A DNA stretch of 64,000 bases from Streptomyces sp. NRRL B-24484 (GCF_000717715.1 NZ_JOAI01000041.1:1-64000), one strand, 5' to 3'; counted from the first letter of the stretch, positions 1-8,695 are shown. The notes: generated by a model not told the origin, from the letters alone. Translations and numbers: made by a program.

Positions 1-92
1 ACCGACGCCAGCGCCAACCCCACATCGTCCGCGGCTACTTCCACGGTTCGCAGGTCCGCTACACCCTCGACGAGAACCAATTGAGTTTCTGA
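1..92 (+). CDS. 3' end of an unidentified gene cut by the window edge
   Basis: An open frame enters from the left edge (first full codon at base 3) and ends at TGA 90-92. The visible tail is about 29 residues, basic at first and ending in DENQLSF. Nothing recognisable remains, so no function is proposed. It could equally be a degenerate frame next to the ligase remnant that follows. Confidence 0.35.
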   Translation, partial: RRQRQPHIVRGYFHGSQVRYTLDENQLSF

Positions 93-250
93 TCAATAGG
101 GAAGCCCGCACTGCCCAAATAGCAGACTGGTTTGGGCCGGCCGGTGATCGTCCGGCCCAGCCACCGCAGCACCGACCGCACAGGGCCCCGACGCTCGGCG
201 GCGTGCCCCGTACACGACAGACCGTGGTGCTGCACCCGCTGATCCCGGTC

Positions 251-525
251 ATGCAGCCCGTCCTCACCCGCACCTACCCCTGAAGAACGGCCTGCCCGGC
301 GGCGTCCAGTACACGCCCAAGTGGGACGGCTACCGGATCTCGGCCTGCGTGCAGGAGGACCACACGCCGCTGCTCGTCTCCCGCCGCGGCACCGTCCTCA
401 GCGCCCGGAATCCGCCGGTGCGGCCAGTCGGCCTGGTCCTGGACGGCAAGCTCTGCGGGTGGACCGGGTCGACACTGGCCAGCACGGCGGGGTGCGGTTC
501 GTCCGGCTCCGGCCGCAGGAGTAGC
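251..525 (+). pseudogene. Remnant of an ATP-dependent DNA ligase (frameshifted, truncated)
   Basis: ATG at 251 begins MQPVLTRTYP, which matches the usual N-terminus of actinobacterial ATP-dependent ligases, then stops at TGA 281. The next frame (from 280) reads straight on with the adenylation motif KWDGYR (bases 319-336), then VSRRGT (motif III region) and VLDGKLCGW, normally VLDGELCAW. The spacing between SRRGT and VLDG is too short for an intact enzyme, and similarity is lost after about 480. So there is at least one frameshift, an internal deletion and loss of the C-terminal two thirds. The family call rests on motif recall, not on a search. Confidence 0.6.
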
Positions 526-604
526 CGGACTCGGCTGGGGCGAGCTGCCGCGGGCTGCTCGTCGTCGTGGGGCGCGGAGGGCGCATGGCGCCGGAAACGA
601 CAAA

Positions 605-638
605 GGGCCCGACACCGTGGGGGTTCGGTGCCAGGCCC
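605..638. terminator. Hairpin terminator, downstream of the small membrane protein gene
   Basis: Arms GGGCCCGACACCG and CGGTGCCAGGCCC pair at 11 of 13 positions around an 8-nt loop. It lies about 120 bases beyond the stop of the minus-strand gene at 758-949. Confidence 0.5.
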
Positions 639-757
639 TGGAGGGTGGTGCGGGTCGGGCAGGTGTTCTCACGGCCCGGGCCGGGTGCCCTCGAATCGGC
701 GTTCCGGCCCTGCCCTGTGCGGCCTCCCACCAGCTCGTGGATGGTGGCGCGGGGGCG

Positions 758-949
758 TCAGTGCGGGCAGTCGGTCGCAACGCTGGGGTGGCTGGTCGCC
801 GTCGATCCGGCTGTGGGCCCGCAGTTCGACGCATGGTGGGACGCCAGGTGTGCGGCGGAGAGCGCCCACATGAGGATCAGGCAGACGATGTAGGCCACCT
901 TGAGGACGTTCTCGACGGTGACGACGGGCTGTCCGTCATTGATGCGCAC
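758..949 (-). CDS. Small single-pass membrane protein
   Basis: 63 residues from GTG at 949, with AGGGAG five bases upstream. Residues about 15-36 (VLKVAYIVCLILMWALSAAHLA) form one hydrophobic helix; the short N-terminus is polar and the tail is low complexity with two cysteines. No family recognised. It is the last gene of the leftward series and is followed by a hairpin. Small membrane proteins of this kind are common in actinobacterial plasmid transfer regions, but its role here is unknown. Confidence 0.55.
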   Translation of the reverse strand: MRINDGQPVVTVENVLKVAYIVCLILMWALSAAHLASHHASNCGPTAGSTATSHPSVATDCPH

Positions 950-1048
950 GGGTTCTCCCTGGTCGGTGGGGTTGGTTCCCGGTCGGTGCCGGGCCGGCCA
1001 GCAGGTGGCCGAGCCGGTTCGGTCGGGCGTTCAGGGGCGGAGGCCGGC

Positions 1049-1627
1049 CTAGCTGTCCGGGTCGATGGGCCGGGCGCCGACGGCGAGGGCGAGCTGGTCC
1101 GGGTGCGGCTCGTGGTCGTTGTCCTGGACGGTCGCCCGGGCGCGGGCCTCGCTGTGGGCAGTGTTGTCGCAGCCGCAGACCAGCCACCCGTCCGGCAGCT
1201 GGTGCCAGCCGTGGTTCTCGACGGCGTCGGCGGCGGCCGCGTCGGGGCCGGTGTGGTGGGGGACGAACTCGTCCTGCGGTGCCTCGCCGCACACCGAGCA
1301 CGCCGCGGTCCAGCACAGCGACGGGACCGCGACGCCGGCGCCCGGGCGGGCCGTGCCCTCGCGCCGCCAGGCGTAGCCGTGGGTCAGGACCAGGGCGTGG
1401 CCGGCGGGCTGGAGCGGGGAGCCGTCGTCGAGGTCGGCGGCGAGGGCGTTGTGCTCGGCGGCGGCCATCAGCGCGGTGGCGAGGTCGACCATCGGCAGCA
1501 GGGTGTCGGGGCCGGTGAGCCACAGCTCCCAGGGACGTTCCGGGGTGCCGGGGCGCAGCTGCCGGTCGGGGGCGGCGGTGAACAGGCCGCGGCGGGCGGC
1601 CGGGACGAGGGCGGGGGTGGTCGTCAT
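1049..1627 (-). CDS. Hypothetical protein with cysteine pairs (possible zinc site)
   Basis: 192 residues. The start chosen is ATG 1627 (MTTTPALVP) because AGGGAGAC lies just upstream; the frame is open further up but that stretch is proline-arginine rich and would overlap the hairpin at 1651-1684. The middle has CWTAACSVCGE and, after about 35 residues, WLVCGCDNTAH, which could together bind a metal. No known domain identified. It sits in a run of single minus-strand genes each separated by a hairpin, which suggests independent transcription units. Confidence 0.65.
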   Translation of the reverse strand: MTTTPALVPAARRGLFTAAPDRQLRPGTPERPWELWLTGPDTLLPMVDLATALMAAAEHNALAADLDDGSPLQPAGHALVLTHGYAWRREGTARPGAGVAVPSLCWTAACSVCGEAPQDEFVPHHTGPDAAAADAVENHGWHQLPDGWLVCGCDNTAHSEARARATVQDNDHEPHPDQLALAVGARPIDPDS

Positions 1628-1650
1628 GCGGGTGTCTCCCTTGGATGGGT

Positions 1651-1684
1651 CGGCCCCGGCCCGCTGGGGTGCGGGCCGGGGCCG
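1651..1684. terminator. Perfect 14-bp hairpin terminator
   Basis: Arms CGGCCCCGGCCCGC and GCGGGCCGGGGCCG pair perfectly around a 6-base loop. It lies between the 1766-2500 gene (which reads towards it) and the start of the 1049-1627 gene. Confidence 0.75.
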
Positions 1685-1765
1685 GGGTCGGGTTGGTGGC
1701 AAGTGGTCAGGTGCGGTGAGCAGCGGGGCAGTCCCGGGGAGGGGCGGCGCCGTCAGGGTGGTCGG

Positions 1766-2500
1766 TTACAGCAGGCCGGCGGCGTGGGCCTCGGCCTCCT
1801 GGTCGATGTCGTGTTCCTCGTCGTCCTGGCCGGTGTCACCGGTGGTGGCCTTGGTGGGGAGGAGCTCGGCGATGGCGAGGTCCTGGCCGATGGCCGCCCA
1901 CGGGTCACAGGTTTCATCGAGGTCGGCCGGCTGCTCCTTGGCGTGGTCGAGGAGCACGACCAGGTCGCCGATGCTGTGGACCGGTGTCGGCTGCCCGCCG
2001 TCCTGGACGAGCAGGTAGCTGCGTGAGCTGTAGCCGTCGCGGTCGCTGGGACGCGGGACGGAGAGCAGGTGGGCGGTGGCGGTGATCTCGCACGTCGCGG
2101 TGCCGTCTGCGGCCCCCGCCCAGTTCTCGGGCTTGGTGAGGGAACCGAGGCCGTAGTCGAGCCGGGCCGCGCCGGAGGCGGCGCGCTGCGCGGCGTCGGC
2201 GATCAGATCCGCGGAGAGCTGTTCGGGCGTCGGGGCCGGCACGGCATCGCGGACCAGGCCGTGGTGCTCGGCCGCGAAGCGGCGGCGCAGCGGGGCGAGG
2301 ACTCGGTAGGTGGTCCGGTCGGCGATGAGGGCGGCCAAGGCGCCGGCGGCGAGGGCCGCGGTGATGCGGGTCTCGGCCGGGCGGGGGTGGAGCGCGCGGT
2401 AGGTGGTGAGGCCGGTGGCGGCCGCGGCAGTCACGATAGCGGCGGAGTCGGTGGTGTCGAGGGCGGCGCGGATCGCGCGGGTGCGCAGGGCATTGGTCAT
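1766..2500 (-). CDS. Hypothetical protein with N-terminal hydrophobic helices
   Basis: 244 residues from ATG 2500, preceded by GGAGGACACCCCCT. Residues about 15-65 are alanine-rich and hydrophobic (one or two possible membrane helices); the rest is soluble, with an acidic tail (TGQDDEEHDIDQEAEA). The centre contains a SLTKPENWAGAADGTATCEITATAHLL segment but no recognised family. It is followed by a perfect hairpin. Its position upstream of the FtsK-like transfer ATPase cluster suggests an accessory transfer or plasmid-maintenance gene, by context only. Confidence 0.6.
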   Translation of the reverse strand: MTNALRTRAIRAALDTTDSAAIVTAAAATGLTTYRALHPRPAETRITAALAAGALAALIADRTTYRVLAPLRRRFAAEHHGLVRDAVPAPTPEQLSADLIADAAQRAASGAARLDYGLGSLTKPENWAGAADGTATCEITATAHLLSVPRPSDRDGYSSRSYLLVQDGGQPTPVHSIGDLVVLLDHAKEQPADLDETCDPWAAIGQDLAIAELLPTKATTGDTGQDDEEHDIDQEAEAHAAGLL

Positions 2501-2554
2501 AGGGGGTGTCCTCCGTGGCGGGAGTGCGGGGTCCGGCCGGGCGGCCGCGCCGCT

Positions 2555-2612
2555 CACCACGGCGCCCCGCCGCCGCGCCTGGCGGGCGCGGTCTGGGCGG
2601 GGCGCGGTGGTG
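2555..2612. terminator. Long hairpin terminator after the 2649-3194 gene
   Basis: Arms CACCACGGCGCCCCGCC and GGCGGGGCGCGGTGGTG pair with a single mismatch around a 24-base loop. The flank (2531-2555) shares about 20 bases with the spacer at 3325-3345, so this intergenic element seems to have been copied. Confidence 0.65.
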
Positions 2613-2648
2613 GGCAGCGTCAGTGTCCGGCGCGGGACTGACGGCGGG

Positions 2649-3194
2649 TCAGCCCGTCTCGGGTGAGGCGAGAGGTGCGGGCAGGGCGAGGCAGTCGCGG
2701 GCGTGGTCGGCGGCCTGGGTGCGCATGAGGTTCAGGTCCTGTGCGTCGGTGCCGCTGCTGGCGCGGCAGCCGGTGCAGCGCCACCAGGCGGGGCCGGGCG
2801 CCACCTGGTGGGTGTCGGGCCAGGGGTCGGCGCCGACGATCTCGACCTCGGCACCGCCGCGGTTCTCCAGCCGGATCCAGGCGTGCTCGGGTCCGCCGTC
2901 ACTGGGGGCGTCGGTGCGCAGCAGGAGGTGTCCGGCGGCGGTGATGCGGATCTGGTGGTGGCTGGCGGCTTCGCGGAGCAGGGTGTGCAGGACGCGGCGG
3001 CCGCCGAAGGCGTTGCGGGTGTCGATGCTGGTGATGGCGGCGTGGAGCTGGTCCGGGGTGGTGCGGTCGAAGCCGAGGTCGCGGAACGCGGTGAGGAGCA
3101 GGATCAGGACCTCGTAGGCGTCGTCACGGTCGAGGCGGCCGGTGTGACGGTCGGGGGTCAGACCGGAGAGGTGGGCGGCGAGCGCCGAGTTCAT
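2649..3194 (-). CDS. Hypothetical protein with a C-terminal CxxC
   Basis: 181 residues from ATG 3194 (AAAGGG upstream). Mostly helical and soluble, with an MNSALAAHLSGLTPDRHTG start and WWRCTGCRASSG near residue 140 that may be half of a metal site. No family assigned. It stands alone between two hairpin-bearing spacers, in the same orientation as its neighbours. Confidence 0.6.
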   Translation of the reverse strand: MNSALAAHLSGLTPDRHTGRLDRDDAYEVLILLLTAFRDLGFDRTTPDQLHAAITSIDTRNAFGGRRVLHTLLREAASHHQIRITAAGHLLLRTDAPSDGGPEHAWIRLENRGGAEVEIVGADPWPDTHQVAPGPAWWRCTGCRASSGTDAQDLNLMRTQAADHARDCLALPAPLASPETG

Positions 3195-3416
3195 GATCGG
3201 CCCTTTCGTGGTTGGTGGGGTGCTGTCCGGTGTGCCGGGTGTCCGGTCCGATGTTCCGCTCGAGTACGGCGGGGAAGATCAGCAGGCTGCCCAGCGGCGC
3301 AGCGTGGTAGTCGGGACGAGGGGTTCGGCCGGGCGGCCGCGCCGCGCACCGGACCGCCGTTCCCGCTGTGGTGGGCGGGGTGCGGGCCGGTGGGCAGCGC
3401 GGGGTGTCCGGCAGGG

Positions 3417-4397
3417 TCACAGGGCGTAGTGCAGGCCGTCGGGGGCGGTGGGGCAGGTGGTGGAGTCGTCGGCGGTGCGCCAGGTGCGGGTGCGGTCGCC
3501 GGGCTCTTGGCCGGTGGCCCAGCGCAGCGACCGCGAGTAGTGGCGGCACTGGAATCCTGCGGCGGCCGGGAGGAGGTCGACGGGCGGCGGGGCCGGGGTG
3601 GCCGGCTGCGGGAGCGGCTCGACCTGCTCGTCGCCGGCCCAGGCCCCGGCGGCGGTGGGCGCGGTGGTGCTGGTGGCACGCTCGAGGGCCGCGGTCAGGG
3701 CCCGCTCCAGGAGCGGGGAGACGATCAGCTCGGTGCGGGTGCTGGTGGTGGTGCAGGTGGGGCGGGGCCGGTAGGCGGAGAGGGTGAGCAGCAGCCACAG
3801 GCCGGCGGTGGTGGCGGTGGCGGCGGCGCGCTGGCCGTCCGGGGAGGCCTGCCAGACGGCGGTGGCGGTGCCCGCGCCGACGAAGGCCCACACCAGACGC
3901 CCGGCCGGGGAGCCGCCCCGCGCGGAGACGAACGCGATGGCGGCGAGCAGGGTCCAAGCGACGGCCAGCTGATGGGCGGTCACCGGCAGGCCGGTCGTGT
4001 GCTGGTGGAGCCACGATGCGGCGGGGCCGGTCACCACGGCGGTGAAGGACTTCGCCGCGGTGCGGGCGTGGTCGGCGGTGGCGCTGTGCCAGAGCCCACC
4101 GGCGAAACCGGCGGTGCCATGGAAGGCCCCGGCGATGATCCACACGAGGAAGCGGACGAGCCAGTACAGCGCACCGCCGGCGATGACGACGGCCAAGACC
4201 ACACCCGCGACGGCAGCGGCCGCCTCGGCGGGACGGGTAGGGCGCGAGGCGGTGTGCTCGCGCAGCCGCCGCGCGGCGGCCCGGGTGGTCGCGCGGACGG
4301 CGGTGCGCCCACGCCGACCGGACGTGCCGCCGGGCTCGTTGGTACCCGGCTCGTGGGTGCCGGGTTCGTCAGTGCCGGGCTGGGACGGGATAGTCAC
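3417..4397 (-). CDS. Multi-pass membrane protein with N-terminal PGT.EPGT repeats
   Basis: 326 residues from GTG 4397, with GAGGAG upstream. The first 24 residues contain a short repeat (PGTDE-PGTHE-PGTNE-PGG), then a basic stretch, then helices at roughly residues 60-95, 130-165 and 190-210. The C-terminal 120 residues are soluble and contain two cysteines. The layout (disordered, basic, several helices, soluble tail) resembles membrane proteins that accompany actinobacterial plasmid transfer ATPases; no specific family recognised. It is separated from the next gene downstream by a long spacer rather than by an overlap. Confidence 0.6.
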   Translation of the reverse strand: MTIPSQPGTDEPGTHEPGTNEPGGTSGRRGRTAVRATTRAAARRLREHTASRPTRPAEAAAAVAGVVLAVVIAGGALYWLVRFLVWIIAGAFHGTAGFAGGLWHSATADHARTAAKSFTAVVTGPAASWLHQHTTGLPVTAHQLAVAWTLLAAIAFVSARGGSPAGRLVWAFVGAGTATAVWQASPDGQRAAATATTAGLWLLLTLSAYRPRPTCTTTSTRTELIVSPLLERALTAALERATSTTAPTAAGAWAGDEQVEPLPQPATPAPPPVDLLPAAAGFQCRHYSRSLRWATGQEPGDRTRTWRTADDSTTCPTAPDGLHYAL

Positions 4398-4442
4398 GGA
4401 GATGCACTCCTCAGTGTTCGGCAGGGACAGTGCAGGCGGTCC

Positions 4443-4476
4443 GGCCCCGGGACGGCAGGGATGCCGCCCCGGGGCC
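4443..4476. terminator. Hairpin terminator after the 4549-5085 gene
   Basis: Outer arms GGCCCCGGG / CCCCGGGGCC and inner arms CGGCA / TGCCG form a near-continuous stem with a 4-base loop. It follows the stop of the minus-strand gene at 4549. Confidence 0.65.
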
Positions 4477-4548
4477 AGCCCGAGGGTTCAGGCGGTGGTC
4501 GCGGCCTGGTCCAGGACCAGGCGAGCCGCTCGCAGGCCGGCCAGCGGG

Positions 4549-5085
4549 TCAGGCCGTAGCCTGGTGGAGGAAGTCGAAGCTGCCGGGGGCCCAGGTCAGG
4601 TAGGGGGAGCTGAGGGTCAGCGCGCCGTCCCAGTCGGCGCCGGAGACGGGCAGCTGGGCGGGACCGTCCCAGCCGTGGACGTCCAGCAGCACGGCGGTGT
4701 AGTCGGGCAGCGCGGCCAGCACCTCGCGCAGCTCCCCGACGCTCAGCCCGCACTCACCCGCCCGGTCGGCACGCTCGGTGCGGTCGGTGCGGTCGGTGGT
4801 GTTCGCGGGGGCGGCGAGAGCGGGGAACAGCGCAGCGGGGAACAGCGCCTCGGCCTGGGGGACGGGGCGCAGGGTGGTCAGGAGCAGGGCGCCGTCCCAG
4901 TGGGCGGCGGCCACCGGATGCTCCGCGCGGTAGTCCAGGTCGGGGACGGCGATCAGCACCGGCGCGGTGTCGGGCAGGTCGGCCAGCACGTCCAGCAGCC
5001 GGCCGGCGGTGCAGCGGGTGGTGCGCTCGCTGACACCGAGCGCGGTGAGCAGCTGGGCGAGCGGGGAGGCGGCAGGTGCGGTCAC
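4549..5085 (-). CDS. Hypothetical protein built from two copies of one domain
   Basis: 178 residues from GTG 5085 (GGAGG upstream). Residues about 25-75 (GRLLDVLADLPDTAPVLIAV, then HWDGALLLTTL) and about 117-168 (GELREVLAALPDYTAVLLDV, then DWDGALTLSS) are clearly the same module twice, joined by a Thr-Asp-Arg repeat linker (TDRTDRTERADRA). Each copy predicts a helix followed by two strands. No known family identified; the duplication suggests it pairs with itself or with a two-fold partner. Confidence 0.6.
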   Translation of the reverse strand: MTAPAASPLAQLLTALGVSERTTRCTAGRLLDVLADLPDTAPVLIAVPDLDYRAEHPVAAAHWDGALLLTTLRPVPQAEALFPAALFPALAAPANTTDRTDRTERADRAGECGLSVGELREVLAALPDYTAVLLDVHGWDGPAQLPVSGADWDGALTLSSPYLTWAPGSFDFLHQATA

Positions 5086-5148
5086 GGCAGGTACCTCCGG
5101 CAGGGGTTCGGTGGCGGCCGGTCGGCCGGTCCCGTCCCCGGACAGCGG

Positions 5149-5187
5149 CCCGCCCGCCCCGGCCGGCAGGCGGCTGGGGCGGGCGGG
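5149..5187. terminator. Perfect 12-bp hairpin terminator
   Basis: Arms CCCGCCCGCCCC (5149-5160) and GGGGCGGGCGGG (5176-5187) pair perfectly around a 15-base loop, just beyond the stop of the 5218-5862 gene. Confidence 0.65.
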
Positions 5188-5217
5188 TGCGGGCCGGGGG
5201 CGAGACCGGGCGGCCGG

Positions 5218-5862
5218 TCAGCCGGTGTGGTTGGTGATGCCGCCGCGTCCCCAGGCGCTCTGGCGGCCGATGGTCGTGGTGGTGGTGCGGTGGACGAGCG
5301 CGAGGACGGTGCCGGTCGCGGTGGCGCCGGTGCCGCTGGCGGTCACGGACGCCCCCGTGCCGGTGCCGGTCGTGGGGCCGGTGAGGGTGCGGAGCTTGCC
5401 GAGCAGCGCGGCCAAGCCGAGGACGACAACGCCGACGAGGATCGCGGCGTGCTGGAGGAGCTCGCCGAGCTCGTCGGCGTGCGGCGCCGCGGCGGCGACG
5501 GCCGCACCGACCATCCACACCGCGCCGCCCGCCGCGACGGCGGCGAGGGAGCCGTAGAGAAGGCAGTGGCGGACCGCGAGCGGAAGGCCCGGGTCGGTCA
5601 CCGGCTGCGCCGGGGCGATCGCCGCGGGCTCCAGCTGGGCCGCGGCGGCGGGGACGGCGAGCGGGTTGTGCACCGGGACGGCGGCCACTTCGCCGTTGAT
5701 GAGGGCCGGGACGAACTCGGTGTCGCACTCCGCCGGGCGCAGCGGGACGGCGAGGATCTGGCCGTTGAGGATGGCCGGGGTGTAGTCGGGCGTCAGGAGG
5801 CTGATCTGCGGCTCGGCCGCGGCCCGGGTGGTGCTGTGCGGGGTGTGCTGGGTGCTGCTCAT
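5218..5862 (-). CDS. Two-helix membrane protein
   Basis: 214 residues from ATG 5862 (CGGAG upstream). An N-terminal soluble part of about 90 residues contains two similar short runs (TPAILNGQILAVPLRPAE and VPALINGEVAAVPVHNPL, another small internal duplication). Two membrane helices follow at about 98-122 and 133-155. The tail is Thr/Gly rich and ends GRQSAWGRGGITNHTG, a C-terminal style I associate with small actinobacterial plasmid proteins. It lies just downstream of the FtsK-like gene (52-bp gap), so the two are probably co-transcribed. Confidence 0.6.
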   Translation of the reverse strand: MSSTQHTPHSTTRAAAEPQISLLTPDYTPAILNGQILAVPLRPAECDTEFVPALINGEVAAVPVHNPLAVPAAAAQLEPAAIAPAQPVTDPGLPLAVRHCLLYGSLAAVAAGGAVWMVGAAVAAAAPHADELGELLQHAAILVGVVVLGLAALLGKLRTLTGPTTGTGTGASVTASGTGATATGTVLALVHRTTTTTIGRQSAWGRGGITNHTG

Positions 5863-5914
5863 GGCAGTCTCCGATCGGGTGGAAAGTGGGTGGTGGCGGC
5901 CTCATGGGGGCCGG

Positions 5915-8023
5915 TCAGGCGCCGGTGAGCTTCTTGATGGCGTCCAGGGCCTGGCGGGGTGTGGTGACGGTGGACTGCGCGGGAAGCGTCCGGTCGGCCG
6001 CAGCGGCACGGGGCTTGGATCGGCTGCCGGACGGCAGCTCGCTCTCGTCGTCGTCCTCGGGTTCGGGGCCGAACTCGCCGGGGCGGGGCGGCAGCGTCCA
6101 GTCGAACCACAGGTCGCGGTCATCGAGTTCGGCGATCTCGTGGTCGGTAAGCCCGTGAACGGTGTCGGGGAACAGCGGGGCGATGGGCTGCTGGAAATCC
6201 ATGAACAGGGACCGCTGCACCTCGGGCTTGCGGGACTCGATGATCCAGCCGACGCCGCCGGTGTTGGAGTCGCTCGGTGGCTCCGGCTCGCCGTTCATGA
6301 TCCGCTCGATGCGGCCGGACTCGGCCTTGGAGAAAGAGCGTGGCAGCGGGTCGGGGATGTCCTCGGGTGCGACGCCGAGGGTCTTGAACATCTCCGCGAC
6401 CTTCTTCGGCGCGACCTTCAGGACGACGGGGATGCAGTTCTCGCGGAGGTTCTCGTTGAGGAGCTGGGTGAAGCCGTCCTGCACATAAACGGACTGGCCG
6501 GCGACGTGCTCGCCGATGCCGTACTTGCGGCCCTTGACCGAGATCGTCTCGGCCAGGTTCATGATCTCCGCGCCGTACTCGCCGTTGCGGGCCGCGGACA
6601 GGAACTCGTCCCAGAACAGGGCGAGCGGCCGGTAGGGGCAGCCGGGCCGCTTCGGGTCCCAGTCGTGGACCTGCCCGTCCGCCCACAGCATCGTGCCGCG
6701 GATCTCCATCAGCGCGACCGCGGCCCGCATGGCCCGGACCATGTAGAGCGGGCCGACGCCGTAGCGGTCGCAGTGCTGACCCAGCACCGGTGTCTTCTCG
6801 TCGGGGGCCTCGGTGACCAGCCACACCACCGCGCCGAAGTTCGCGGAGGCGCAGATCGACAGGGCCATCAGCTGGGTCTTGCCGCCGCCGGACGGGGCGA
6901 CGTACAGGCCGTGGGCGGCGCCGCGGTCGGTGTAGACCCGGTTGCGGGCCGGCTGCCCGTTCGTCAGGAACCCGCACACCCACCGGCCCTGGGCGTCGGG
7001 GGTGAGGAGCTCGCGGGTGGCCGGGTAGACGGTGGCGAGCGGGGAGACGTCCCACACCGACACCAGGACGTCCGACCCGTCCACGGTGACGAACACCCGC
7101 CCGTCGTCAACGGAGACGCCGAGCGCCTTGCACAGCGCCTTCAGGTCGACGCGCGGCTCCCCCGCACCGTCGGGCAGCTGCGCGGTCCAGTAGGTGACGC
7201 CCCGCTGGGCGTTGCGGTGCTTGCCCGTGAAGCGGGAGCCGGGGATCGAGTCCCGGCCGATGGTGTCGGCCCACTGCTCGGCTTCGGTGGGCTTCTCCCG
7301 GCGGCGCCGGTTCTCCTCCGGGACCAGCCGCACCTCCAGCCAGCCCGGCCCGCCCTGGCGGCCGGCCTGCTGGGCCACGGGCAGCAGGATCACGTCGGGT
7401 TCGGTGATGCCGAACGCGGCCGCGACTGCGGCCTCGCTCAGGCCGGTGATCGGCCGGCCCGGCTCGCCGGCGCGCAGCAGCATCGTCAGGTCGTGGCGCT
7501 TGCCGGGGTGCCGGGTGGCGGAGACGACGTGGGTGCGGCCCGGGTTTCCGGCGCGTTCCCACAGCAGCCGCACGTCCCGGGTGAGACCGTCCGCACCGTC
7601 GCCGGCCGGAGCGGGCGCCGGGGCCGCGGGGGTGGTGGCCGCGGCGGGCAGCGGCTGGGGCGCGGGGGCCGGGGCGAGGGCGGGCCGCAGGCGGCGGAAG
7701 GTGCGCGACAGCGGCAGCACGATGCAGCCGGCCGCCGCCCACACCCCGGCGAACAGCGCGTCCCAGCCCCAGCCGGGCACCGCGCCGGCGGCGACCTCGA
7801 CCGCGGCGGCCAGCGCGAAAGGCGACAGCCGCATGAGCTTGCGGCCGGTGCCCTCGGTGCTCTTGACCGCGACCGCGACCGCGCCGATGACCCCGGCGCC
7901 GCTGGCCAGGACGACCGCGGTGTGCACCGGGTGGTCCTGCGGAAGGGACGCGGCCGCACCCAGTAAGGGCGCGGCCGCCATGTAGAAGGCTCGTTCCAGT
8001 ACGACGGCAGGCGGGACGGACAC
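5915..8023 (-). CDS. FtsK/SpoIIIE-type DNA translocase (TraB-like transfer ATPase)
   Basis: 702 residues from GTG 8023 (AAAGGA upstream). N-terminus with three or four hydrophobic helices (to about residue 115), a proline/alanine linker, then a RecA-like motor: Walker A PSGGGKT with Lys382, Walker B LALFWDEF with Asp472-Glu473, followed by the arginine/sensor region (ISVKGRKYGIGEHVAGQSV) expected in FtsK-HerA motors. In conjugative Streptomyces plasmids a single membrane-bound FtsK-like protein (TraB) moves double-stranded DNA between cells, and this protein has the same build. No C-terminal winged-helix gamma domain is obvious; the tail (610-702) is acidic and disordered. It could also be a segregation ATPase. 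Confidence 0.78.
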   Translation of the reverse strand: MSVPPAVVLERAFYMAAAPLLGAAASLPQDHPVHTAVVLASGAGVIGAVAVAVKSTEGTGRKLMRLSPFALAAAVEVAAGAVPGWGWDALFAGVWAAAGCIVLPLSRTFRRLRPALAPAPAPQPLPAAATTPAAPAPAPAGDGADGLTRDVRLLWERAGNPGRTHVVSATRHPGKRHDLTMLLRAGEPGRPITGLSEAAVAAAFGITEPDVILLPVAQQAGRQGGPGWLEVRLVPEENRRRREKPTEAEQWADTIGRDSIPGSRFTGKHRNAQRGVTYWTAQLPDGAGEPRVDLKALCKALGVSVDDGRVFVTVDGSDVLVSVWDVSPLATVYPATRELLTPDAQGRWVCGFLTNGQPARNRVYTDRGAAHGLYVAPSGGGKTQLMALSICASANFGAVVWLVTEAPDEKTPVLGQHCDRYGVGPLYMVRAMRAAVALMEIRGTMLWADGQVHDWDPKRPGCPYRPLALFWDEFLSAARNGEYGAEIMNLAETISVKGRKYGIGEHVAGQSVYVQDGFTQLLNENLRENCIPVVLKVAPKKVAEMFKTLGVAPEDIPDPLPRSFSKAESGRIERIMNGEPEPPSDSNTGGVGWIIESRKPEVQRSLFMDFQQPIAPLFPDTVHGLTDHEIAELDDRDLWFDWTLPPRPGEFGPEPEDDDESELPSGSRSKPRAAAADRTLPAQSTVTTPRQALDAIKKLTGA

Positions 8024-8047
8024 CCGGGAGTTCCTTTCACGGAAGCG

Positions 8048-8086
8048 CCGAGGGCGGCCCCACCCATCTGGTGGGGCCGCCCTCGG
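8048..8086. terminator. Perfect 17-bp hairpin terminator
   Basis: Arms CCGAGGGCGGCCCCACC and GGTGGGGCCGCCCTCGG with loop CATCT. It separates the 8106-8672 gene from the FtsK-like gene, so the latter probably has its own promoter or depends on read-through. Confidence 0.8.
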
Positions 8087-8105
8087 CGGGTTGGTTGTGG
8101 CGGGT

Positions 8106-8672
8106 TCAGTTCCGGGCGAAGAAGCCCGGCTTGGGGGTGCGGTGCTTGCGGCCCGAGCGGATCTGGTCCAGGGCCTCGTACATGCGCGCGTGCGTGCGCT
8201 GCGTCTCCGAGGCGTCCGCGGAGACGGCCTGCGCGCTCTCGTGCAGCCGCCCCGTCGCCAGGGCGGCGCCGTCCAGGGCGAGGGCCACGGCGTTCGTCAT
8301 CTCCACGAACACCGGATCCAGGCCCGCGTCGGCGATGTGCCCGGCCAGGGTGGAGGCCCGGTCGGCGGTGGCGCGCATCCGCCGCCGCAGCGCCTCCAGC
8401 CGCCCCGTGGCACCGTCCAACGCGCCCGAGAAGGCCTTCAGCTTGTGCTGGACCGCCTTGTAGCGGTTGTCGCCGTCGGTCGGAGCGGGCACCCGGTTCG
8501 AACCGTGCCGCACCGGCACGGCAGCCGGTACCTGCCGGACGGGTCGGCCGTCGTCGGCGGACGACGCCGGTACGGCGACCGTCGGCACCGGTACGGCGGC
8601 AGCCGATCCAGGTACGGAGTCAAGCGGGGCAGGTACGGCACCGGTCGGCGGGTGGTCGACTTCGCTGCTCAT
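8106..8672 (-). CDS. Hypothetical coiled-coil protein
   Basis: 188 residues from ATG 8672; the open frame runs further upstream but that part overlaps the preceding gene and has no ribosome site. The first 80 residues are Pro/Val/Ala rich and disordered, the rest (from DNRYKAVQHKLKAF) is a continuous helical region likely to form a coiled coil, ending KPGFFARN. It lies 23 bases after the stop of the large 8696-10795 gene, so they form one unit. Function unknown. Confidence 0.6.
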   Translation of the reverse strand: MSSEVDHPPTGAVPAPLDSVPGSAAAVPVPTVAVPASSADDGRPVRQVPAAVPVRHGSNRVPAPTDGDNRYKAVQHKLKAFSGALDGATGRLEALRRRMRATADRASTLAGHIADAGLDPVFVEMTNAVALALDGAALATGRLHESAQAVSADASETQRTHARMYEALDQIRSGRKHRTPKPGFFARN

Positions 8673-8695
8673 CAGGGGGCTTCTCCCTTCATGGT

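Noticed and set aside
5828..7966. Plus-strand frame of 712 codons
   Set aside because: Opposite the FtsK-like ATPase, which has both Walker motifs; no family signal.
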